Shown: piece after piece, positions 1-5,100 of the stretch
Layout of the letters: each line of letters opens with the position of its first letter
Position numbering within the stretch: position 1 is the first letter of the stretch
Origin: a virus
DNA: 23,162 nt
Strand: one strand, 5' to 3'
IMG/VR virus record: IMGVR_UViG_3300043449_002716
Span: 1 to 23,162 of that record
Made by a program: the position numbers and the translations under genes
Notes under the pieces: generated by a model
The model's database searches: none
What the model was told of the DNA's origin: nothing
What the model saw: only the letters and a program-made list of their open reading frames with translations

Positions 1-642
1 CTCAATGATCTTGTCGATCCCGAGGTAGCGCAGGTTCGGGCCGTACCACGTCTGGTAGTAGAACTCCAGGGTGTTGCGAATCATCTGGTTACCCGTGTAG
101 GTCACCAGACCCTCGCCGTACTCGCGGCCCACATCGTCCAAGAAAGGAACGATGAAGAACCACGGCTGGCCACCGTTATCCACCGAACGGAGGAACCGCT
201 CGGCAATGTTGATGGCCGGGTCACGCCCGATCTTCAGGGTGAACTCAGGCATCAGGGCTGCCTTCTGGATGATCGCCATCATCTGGCGATTGACCGTCCA
301 GCGAACTCCAGCCCGAACCTCCTGCTCCTCCGCGTACAACGGCGGAAGAGTCAGGTTGCTCTTGCTGGTGCCCCAGTTGTGACGCAGGGTCTTCGGCTCA
401 AGGCAGAGCCGATAGTCCTTGGTCATCTTGGAGTCACGGTTGATGAGCCACTTCTCATCACCAACCTGGATGATCTCCATGTGGCCTTCGTCCAGGAAGG
501 GAGTCACGATGCCTCCCCAAACCTTGTTGACCGCCTCCGCAAAGGAAGGCTCGGTAGCGAGCGCCCCCGACCTGATCAACAGGTCGTTGACGAAGTTCGC
601 CACCTTTGCGCGGGTCGGAAGACCCGCAAGCGAAACGGACAT
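1..642 (-). CDS. T7-type single-subunit DNA-dependent RNA polymerase, 5' part (cut by left window edge)
   Basis: The reading frame starts at ATG 642, preceded by AAGGAG at a 6-7 nt spacing, and is still open at base 1, giving 214 visible residues. Two blocks match T7 RNA polymerase. Around residues 112-126 a W-x-V-N-x3-M stretch resembles T7 'AWRVNKKVLAV'. Around residues 161-177 'VPFLDDVGREYGEG' fits the DxxGR motif of the family (D169, G172, R173), which in T7 lies at residues 421-425 and contacts the RNA-DNA hybrid. Catalytic motifs A, B and C would lie beyond the left edge. DxxGR comes about 250 residues earlier than in T7, so most of the T7 N-terminal domain is missing or compact. The gene follows five small genes, as T7 gene 1 follows the 0.x genes, so it probably transcribes later phage genes. 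It could instead be one half of a split N4 RNAPII-type enzyme; the visible part cannot decide this. Confidence 0.8.
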   Translation of the reverse strand, partial: MSVSLAGLPTRAKVANFVNDLLIRSGALATEPSFAEAVNKVWGGIVTPFLDEGHMEIIQVGDEKWLINRDSKMTKDYRLCLEPKTLRHNWGTSKSNLTLPPLYAEEQEVRAGVRWTVNRQMMAIIQKAALMPEFTLKIGRDPAINIAERFLRSVDNGGQPWFFIVPFLDDVGREYGEGLVTYTGNQMIRNTLEFYYQTWYGPNLRYLGIDKIIE

Positions 643-654
643 TGCACTCTCCTT

Positions 655-713
655 GTGGTATTACCACGTTTGAGTATTTGCCCGGTATGGGCACCCCTCA
701 ATGTCATTAGGGG
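655..713 (-). promoter_or_regulatory. Leader of the RNA polymerase gene with three small hairpins
   Basis: On the minus strand, in order, there are CCCCT/AGGGG arms (694-713), TGCCC/GGGCA arms with a 5-nt loop (679-693), and GTGGT-AAT-ACCAC (655-667), a 5-bp stem with a 3-nt loop directly before the AAGGAG ribosome binding site. The conserved 23-nt element seen before four small genes is absent here. The inverted repeats are directly visible; a role in initiation or translation control is inference. Confidence 0.4.
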
Positions 714-716
714 TTT

Positions 717-732
717 GCTGCAACAGCGCAGC
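717..732 (-). repeat. Upstream hairpin H1, copy before the polymerase gene
   Basis: GCTGC-GCTGTT-GCAGC on the minus strand, identical over 16 bases to the copy at 1086-1101. Here it stands without the CGGAT-loop hairpin that normally follows. Confidence 0.55.
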
Positions 733-737
733 CCTTT

Positions 738-761
738 GCCCCCTAGGTTTCCCTAGGGGGC
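738..761 (-). terminator. 10-bp hairpin with GAAA tetraloop after the 87-aa gene
   Basis: A perfect 10-bp GC-rich stem (GCCCCCTAGG / CCTAGGGGGC) closed by a GAAA (GNRA-type) loop as read on the minus strand, 16 nt past the stop of the gene ending at 778. It is followed by AAAGGG, not a T-run, so it is not a canonical intrinsic terminator. It may be an RNase III-type processing site, an mRNA 3' stabiliser or a phage-polymerase terminator. Confidence 0.5.
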
Positions 762-777
762 TTAGGTAGAGCTGTTG

Positions 778-1041
778 TCACGCCAGCAAGTCGAGTTTTC
801 CACCAGGTGTGACCTGGTAGATGCGCGGCTTGCCATACGTATCGTGGATTGCCTTCACGATACGACCAGGATAGATGTCCTTGGAAAACGTAATCGTGAC
901 GATACGACGAATGTAACAATCGTCGTACCTTTCACAAACCTTCAACGCTTCCTCCAAGGAGGAGAACTGCTCCCCCTCTTCGGAAGTTGGACCATGGGTG
1001 ATGATGTACACCTCATCACGTCCAATCGAATCAGCCTTCAT
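778..1041 (-). CDS. Small early protein of unknown function (87 aa)
   Basis: ATG at 1041 is chosen because AAGGAG lies 6 nt upstream; an in-frame extension to 1092 would run through the conserved hairpin at 1061-1077. The protein is soluble-looking and mixed in charge. It has no signal peptide or membrane segment and reads like a small alpha/beta fold, with a helix at about residues 28-38 and strands at about 43-52 and 73-77. I do not recognise the family. It is the last small gene before the RNA polymerase gene, bracketed by a hairpin element upstream and a GAAA-loop hairpin downstream. Early genes in this position in T7-like phages often act on host proteins, but nothing in this sequence shows a target. 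Confidence 0.7.
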   Translation of the reverse strand: MKADSIGRDEVYIITHGPTSEEGEQFSSLEEALKVCERYDDCYIRRIVTITFSKDIYPGRIVKAIHDTYGKPRIYQVTPGGKLDLLA

Positions 1042-1060
1042 AGGCTTCTCCTTGTAATAG

Positions 1061-1083
1061 CCTGTGATCCGCACAGGTACGGT
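1061..1083 (-). promoter_or_regulatory. Conserved hairpin element H2, copy A
   Basis: Minus-strand reading: ACCGTA, then stem CCTGTG, loop CGGAT, stem CACAGG, ending 19 nt before the ATG at 1041. The same element occurs at 1413-1435, 1631-1653 and 1903-1925, each time just before a small gene. Candidate promoter for a phage polymerase or an RNA-level control element. Confidence 0.65.
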
Positions 1084-1085
1084 AT

Positions 1086-1101
1086 GCTGCAACAGCGCAG
1101 C
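1086..1101 (-). repeat. Upstream hairpin H1, copy A
   Basis: GCTGC-GCTGTT-GCAGC directly before element H2 copy A, separated from its ACCGTA box by two bases. It is identical to the copy at 717-732. H1 stems differ between copies while the position relative to H2 is kept. Confidence 0.55.
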
Positions 1102-1106
1102 CGAAA

Positions 1107-1138
1107 GCTCCCTCCCAGGGACCGACCTGGGAGGGAGC
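1107..1138 (-). terminator. 13-bp hairpin after the 75-aa gene
   Basis: Perfect 13-bp stem (GCTCCCTCCCAGG and its complement) with a 6-nt loop, starting 14 nt past the stop of the gene ending at 1153. Only TTTC follows on the minus strand, so any U-tract is minimal. Terminator, processing site or 3' stabiliser. Confidence 0.5.
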
Positions 1139-1152
1139 GACGGTAGTTCTGT

Positions 1153-1380
1153 TTAGTCTCGCTGGTGGATCACAATTTCCACCCTGTCTGAGAATTGGAC
1201 TGCCTCTGCGACAGTCCACCCTGTGTCGTCGTCCCGGAGTTCGAGCCTCTCGAACGAAGTTCCCCGCGCCGCCGCGAGGAATTCCGTCACAGCTTCCCAT
1301 TGGGAAGCGACAGCAGGGAGCCTCCACTCAGCCTGGGGATCCTGCCCGAGGCCCCAGTTGACAATGCTAAAGTTTAGCAT
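1153..1380 (-). CDS. Small early protein of unknown function (75 aa)
   Basis: ATG at 1380 has AAAGG upstream at a usable distance and is preferred over the in-frame GTG at 1398, which lies inside an inverted repeat. The product is acidic overall and Trp-containing (W9, W19, W28, W55), with no membrane segment or metal-binding motif. I do not recognise it. A weak sequence rhythm (helix near residues 26-39, strands near 43-50 and 66-72) suggests a compact alpha/beta domain. It lies between two hairpin-flanked modules and shares their GC-rich composition, unlike the ejection genes upstream. Confidence 0.65.
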   Translation of the reverse strand: MLNFSIVNWGLGQDPQAEWRLPAVASQWEAVTEFLAAARGTSFERLELRDDDTGWTVAEAVQFSDRVEIVIHQRD

Positions 1381-1392
1381 GTGCAACCTTTC

Positions 1393-1407
1393 TGCCACAT
1401 TGTGGCA
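1393..1407 (-). repeat. Inverted repeat in the leader of the 75-aa gene
   Basis: TGCCACA / TGTGGCA arms (7 bp) separated by one base, between hairpin element copy B and the ribosome binding site. As an RNA hairpin the tight centre would open to a loop of 3-5 nt. Only this module has it, and its leader is correspondingly longer. Confidence 0.4.
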
Positions 1408-1412
1408 AACAA

Positions 1413-1435
1413 CCTATGATCCGCATAGGTACGGT
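1413..1435 (-). promoter_or_regulatory. Conserved hairpin element H2, copy B (compensatory change)
   Basis: Minus strand: ACCGTA, stem CCTATG, loop CGGAT, stem CATAGG. Compared with the other copies, G in the left arm is A and the facing C in the right arm is T, so pairing is kept. This covariation supports a functional hairpin rather than a linear site. Confidence 0.65.
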
Positions 1436-1436
1436 T

Positions 1437-1450
1437 GCTCCACATGGAGC
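1437..1450 (-). repeat. Upstream hairpin H1, copy B
   Basis: GCTCC-ATGT-GGAGC on the minus strand, directly before the AACCGTA box of element H2 copy B. The stem sequence differs from copies A and C, but the position is the same. Confidence 0.5.
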
Positions 1451-1454
1451 GAAA

Positions 1455-1484
1455 GGAACGCACAGGGTTTCCCCTGTGCGTCCC
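1455..1484 (-). terminator. 13-bp hairpin with GAAA tetraloop after the 40-aa gene
   Basis: Stem of 13 pairs with one G-T wobble (inner part ACGCACAGGG / CCCTGTGCGT) and a GAAA loop as read on the minus strand, beginning 7 nt past the stop codon at 1492. TTTC follows, with no real U-tract. It has the same design as the hairpin at 738-761. Confidence 0.5.
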
Positions 1485-1491
1485 GTGATCA

Positions 1492-1614
1492 TCAGTCGCG
1501 GCGCTTGTATGCGCCGCCACGGACTGCCTCATCAGCCCAACGGCTGAAGAGGTTTGCGATCAGACACAGGACTCCGATAAAGAGTCCTCCTCCAACACAG
1601 ATGAGCCAGTCCAT
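1492..1614 (-). CDS. Small single-pass membrane protein (40 aa)
   Basis: ATG at 1614 follows AGGAG at a 7-nt spacing; the gene ends in tandem TGA codons. Residues 3-22 are a continuous hydrophobic stretch rich in Gly, Leu, Ile and Val (predicted membrane helix). A basic tail with R, K and RR near the C-terminus follows, as in small inner-membrane proteins with a cytoplasmic C-terminus. I do not know the family. Position in the early block, a strong ribosome binding site and its own upstream hairpin element argue that this is a real gene despite its size. Phage micro-proteins of this form may inhibit host membrane functions or block superinfection, but nothing here proves either. Confidence 0.6.
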   Translation of the reverse strand: MDWLICVGGGLFIGVLCLIANLFSRWADEAVRGGAYKRRD

Positions 1615-1630
1615 AGCTATCTCCTAACTT

Positions 1631-1653
1631 CCTGTGATCCGCACAGGTACGGT
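1631..1653 (-). promoter_or_regulatory. Conserved hairpin element H2, copy C
   Basis: Minus strand: ACCGTA, stem CCTGTG, loop CGGAT, stem CACAGG, then AAGTTAGGAG and the ATG at 1614. If initiation followed the N4 virion-polymerase rule (about 11 nt after the loop centre), the transcript would begin just before the ribosome binding site. Confidence 0.65.
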
Positions 1654-1654
1654 T

Positions 1655-1670
1655 GTTAGCAACAGCTAAC
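1655..1670 (-). repeat. Upstream hairpin H1, copy C
   Basis: GTTAGC-TGTT-GCTAAC on the minus strand: a perfect 6-bp stem with a 4-nt loop immediately before the AACCGTA box of element H2 copy C. Confidence 0.55.
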
Positions 1671-1674
1671 ATCC

Positions 1675-1702
1675 CTGCCCCCTTGCCGTAGCAAAGGGGC
1701 AG
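1675..1702 (-). terminator. 12-bp hairpin with TACG tetraloop between the zinc-ribbon and 40-aa genes
   Basis: CTGCCCCTTTGC / GCAAGGGGGCAG arms with one wobble pair and a C(TACG)G loop, the extra-stable UNCG type in RNA, 29 nt past the stop at 1732. No T-run follows (GGATGT). Processing or stabilising hairpin, or an atypical terminator. Confidence 0.5.
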
Positions 1703-1731
1703 AGTGTTGGTTGTTACCAGTCCTGAGAAGG

Positions 1732-1884
1732 TCAGGGCTGCGGAGCTCGGCGTGTATCGAATATACACGCCTCACACTCGCCAAAGCCAGTGTGAATCTT
1801 AGTCTTTTCCCCGCACGTTGGGCACTTGCCGTCCTCCCACTCGGGTTGAGCGGGAACGTCCTGAGGCTTTTCAACACAGCACAT
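1732..1884 (-). CDS. Small zinc-ribbon protein (50 aa)
   Basis: Cysteines C21-P-T-C24 and C37-E-A-C40 form two CxxC knuckles 12 residues apart, the pattern of a minimal zinc ribbon; an extra C2-C3 pair sits at the N-terminus. No nuclease or polymerase domain is attached, so the protein is likely a nucleic-acid- or protein-binding adaptor. The frame is open much further upstream, but ATG 1884 is chosen: AAGGAG at 1892-1897 stands 7 nt before it, and the upstream part of the frame would run through hairpin element copy D. A second ATG at 1889, in another frame, is only 2 nt from the AAGGAG and less likely. Zinc-ribbon mini-proteins are common in phage early regions; the target here is unknown. 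Confidence 0.7.
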   Translation of the reverse strand: MCCVEKPQDVPAQPEWEDGKCPTCGEKTKIHTGFGECEACIFDTRRAPQP

Positions 1885-1891
1885 TGCATCT

Positions 1892-1897
1892 CTCCTT
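1892..1897 (-). promoter_or_regulatory. Ribosome binding site that decides the zinc-ribbon start
   Basis: AAGGAG on the minus strand, 7 nt from ATG 1884 and only 2 nt from the overlapping ATG at 1889 in another frame. Spacing selects the frame that encodes the CxxC-CxxC protein. Confidence 0.65.
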
Positions 1898-1902
1898 TTC
1901 TT

Positions 1903-1925
1903 CCTGTGAACCGCACAGGTACGGT
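1903..1925 (-). promoter_or_regulatory. Conserved hairpin element H2, copy D
   Basis: Minus strand: ACCGTA, stem CCTGTG, loop CGGTT (CGGAT in the other three), stem CACAGG. The region before the ACCGTA box (GACAACTAACA) does not form the extra H1 hairpin seen in copies A-C. Confidence 0.6.
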
Positions 1926-1934
1926 TGTTAGTTG

Positions 1935-2099
1935 TCACTCGCCGCAGCTGAAATACACAGCCGAGCATATACACATAAGACCGAGCAGAGTGCAGGCGGC
2001 CTGCCACTCCACAGTTACAGCGCACATTCCAGCCACCGTCGCCATTGCCGCCGCCACCATCCAGAACACAAGCTTCATGACTTTCCAAAGACGAGACAT
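1935..2099 (-). CDS. Small two-helix membrane protein (54 aa)
   Basis: ATG at 2099 follows AGGAGGT, the best ribosome binding site in the early block. The N-terminus is basic (R3, K6, K9). Hydrophobic stretches at about residues 10-29 and 34-50 predict a membrane hairpin; five cysteines (C26, C36, C43, C45, C52) are notable for such a short protein. I do not recognise the family. It is the first small gene after the giant gene, 90 nt downstream of its stop, and no copy of the conserved hairpin stands before it, so it may be read from the late transcript or from a promoter I cannot identify. An alternative holin-like role is possible because of the topology, but the early-region position argues against it. 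Confidence 0.6.
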   Translation of the reverse strand: MSRLWKVMKLVFWMVAAAMATVAGMCAVTVEWQAACTLLGLMCICSAVYFSCGE

Positions 2100-2188
2100 A
2101 CAGACCTCCTAAGTAGGGGGTTACGGGGGACATTGCAACTTACAAAATCCCATATATCCCCTCAGAAATTTCTGACCCCTAAGTCGAT
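2100..2188 (-). promoter_or_regulatory. Junction between giant gene and early block, with a 14-bp palindrome
   Basis: This 89-nt stretch contains the perfect palindrome TCAGAAATTTCTGA at 2161-2174, flanked on both sides by runs of four G on the minus strand, then a C-rich stretch before the ribosome binding site of the 54-aa gene. The base composition changes sharply here. It could hold a terminator for the late transcript or a promoter, or lie near the genome end; none of these is shown. Confidence 0.35.
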
Positions 2189-5100
2189 TTATCTCTGGTT
2201 GAATAATCCAGAAGGAGCTTGGATGGGTTTGAATGGACTCTGGTATTCCCTTCTAGGAGATTCCTTTGGTTGATAAGGAGTTATTGTTGATTGTGTTCTT
2301 TCAGGTGATTCCAGATTAAGTCCCATTCCCTTGGGTCTGTCGCCCAGCAGCAGCTTGTTCATTGAGATTCTCACCGGGAGTTCACCGAAGATTGGAACAA
2401 ATCTTGTTGCTTGGTTTATCAGGGCATTGTAGAAATCGTGTGTTTCCTGTTCATTGAGGTTTCCTCCGGTAGTCATGAGGACATACATCATTGTGATTGG
2501 ATCTTTGGAGATTGTCTCAATGGCTTGCATGGGAATCATGTCTCTTCCAAACTCATCGTATCCCTTTCCTAGGGATCTCTTGAAGTCCTGGTATTGGTTC
2601 TTTGATCTGATGTATTTCTGGGTATTGACATATCCTTCGATGGTTGTCATTGCGGCACCACCTATCATGTTTCCGGTTATGCCGAAGATTGGATTTCTGG
2701 ATGCGATCAAAGACATTGTTTTCAGGGGATTCTTGGTAAACAGGAAGTCCTCGTGGAATGGAAGCAATGCCGTAATTGGCAGTGCCCCAAGGGCAACAAG
2801 AAGAAGGGAGTTGTACAGTATATCAAGGATTGTGGTTGCAATTAGGAATGTGGCAAAGGTTGATATATCCATCTTATTGGACATTCTCACTACCTTCTGG
2901 GCAAAGAACATGTTTGGGAATTGCCTGTAGAAGTTCATGAGATACCGGATGCCATCGTTGTGGGTTGCCATGTCCCAAGGATTGTTCTCTACGACCACGA
3001 TGTTTCTGAAAGCTTTGGAAGCATTGTATATGGCAGCAACAGTCCTATATGCGGTGGTTTCGTCAAAGTTGTCCTTGACAAATGCGGGAGTAAATAAATG
3101 TGATTCAATCCATTTGTTTGCGGCAATGAGATCAAGGGTTCCATTCTTGATTTCCGAACTGGATACATTGTTCAGCAGGAAGTTGAATGTTTCGATTACC
3201 TTGGGTTCAAACATTCCCACAAGCTTGAGTTCGTACACCATGTGCGGGAGAATTCCACGGATGTTGTATCTGTTCATGGCTTGCTTGAGTTCATCTAGAT
3301 TGGTAATTGTCTCGTTGTTGAACATGTCTCGGATCTTGAATAGATTTCCGTTGTTCATGTTTTCCACTAGGATCTGCTGAGCTTGGTTTGACAACGATGC
3401 CGATAGGCTTTCAAAGGCAGAGTTGTGTATTCTAGACATGACTGCCTTGAACCTATCCCATCCATTTGGTGAGTCAACCGAATAGTCTTGGGCAAAATGC
3501 CATAGATCTCTTGCGTTTCTTGTGCTGTGTTCGATTCCTCTCATGAGGTTTATTGCCAGTCCACGGGGATTGTATCTATGTATGTCTTCGCCAGAGATGA
3601 CGTTTCTTGTGTTGTCGATCTTGGTTCCAAGGTTTCCAAACAGACCGCCGAATAAATCCCGTGCAAACTCAAGTCCATTTCCTCCGTATCGCATGGTTAT
3701 GAAAACACCTAAGGTTCCTTCCATGATCAAGCTTGCGGTATTGAGGTTGGGTCCGTAGGCAAGTCTGGTGATGTCTGGGCCCCACTTAAGCAGCCAACTA
3801 ACGTAGTAATCGTCTTCTTCACCAAAGGATCTGCTGCTGATGCCTTGCTCAATCTCCAACTTTTGTTCGATAACCTTCAGCAATTCTTCAAGTTCGGCAC
3901 GAAGTCGATTGTCATTTGGGTTGGCTTGGATGGTTGATCTCATCAATGCAATGAGGTCGTAGATGTCGATTCCGGAAATGCCTGTGATGTCTTGGATTGC
4001 AATTCGACTTGTTGCTCTGAATCCCTTGGATCTTTCAATATCAACCAGCATCTGATCTGCCCTGTTGTTTAGGAATCTTGCGATCTTGGGGTTCTCCCGC
4101 AACTCATAGGTATTGACCAAGGCATTCTTTTCTAGATACGTTGGATGGTCTCCAATATCGGAAAGATACAATGCAGCCACGACTTGTTTCAGTGTCTTCT
4201 GGTTTGTTCCCTGCATCTGAATGGTAGATGCTCTTGTTATGTTGCTGACTCCAGCTGGAAGCTGTTCTCTGTTGTTTGGATTGAATATGATATCCGTTGA
4301 AACAGGATCTCTTGAGTTTATTACCAGTTCTACTTCTTGTTGGAACCTATCCCCCAGTTCTGATCTCATGTTTGGAATTGTTCGTCCAGCGTTTATCTTA
4401 TTGATATTCTTGATTAGTTTTCCAATGTTTTTGGTTGAATCAACCATTCTGTATAGTTCATGGGTGGCATTGAACAAGACCGAATGATACCTTCCAGTTC
4501 CGTTGAATTCAAATTTAGGTGCGGTTAGAAGAACCTTTCTTATTTCAGATCTTACGGTAGCTTCGCTCTTCTTGGTTCTTTCTACTTCTCGTCTTACCGC
4601 AATCTCTACAATCAAATCAAAGGTTGCTGGATTTTCGTTCTTTACTCTATTTAGTTCCTCTAGGAAACTTAAATCAGCAATTCCTTTTTCGTTTTGACTG
4701 TAGTTTACCTGAATCCTGGGAGCAAGGCCGCTTACATAAAGAATGGATGAAGAGATTGCCTGACGATCCATGACATTCTTTACAATTTGATCGGCAACGG
4801 CATCAATGAGTTCCTGTCTGTTGGTTTCGTATTCTCTTCTCTTGTTTTCATCGTCAATTGTTTTTCTTGCTCCAAGCATGGATCTATTGAATCCAGTGGG
4901 AACACTGGAGAACATCTGAGCTCCATCTCCATAGATCAGATCTACCATATTTCTATTGTTAGCACCTATGGCAAAAGCAACTTCGTCTGCCTTTGCAATC
5001 TTTTCTGGACTGATGCCAACTGGTTTGGCGTGGATTCCTACGTTCTTATCAAAGGCATATTTCATCAGGATTTCAAACTCATCCTTGGTTGTTTTTGACT

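Noticed and set aside
738-761. Classical Rho-independent terminator
   Set aside because: The stem is excellent but no T-run follows on the coding strand; the same holds for the related hairpins.
379-1146. Plus-strand open frames of about 125 codons in the early region
   Set aside because: They run antisense to the polymerase and small genes, which have good ribosome binding sites, and their frames cross the hairpins.
1656-1916. Minus-strand 86-codon frame overlapping the zinc-ribbon gene
   Set aside because: It would start within hairpin element copy D. Its internal ATG at 1889 is only 2 nt from AAGGAG, while ATG 1884 in the zinc-ribbon frame has ideal spacing and yields a recognisable fold.
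1061-1925. CRISPR array from four similar repeats
   Set aside because: Spacing is irregular (hundreds of bases), intervals are genes with ribosome binding sites, and the repeats end just before start codons.
2454-3758. Plus-strand open frames up to 158 codons inside the giant gene
   Set aside because: They oppose a strongly supported minus-strand gene, lack ribosome binding sites and show no family features; they mirror the real coding frame.
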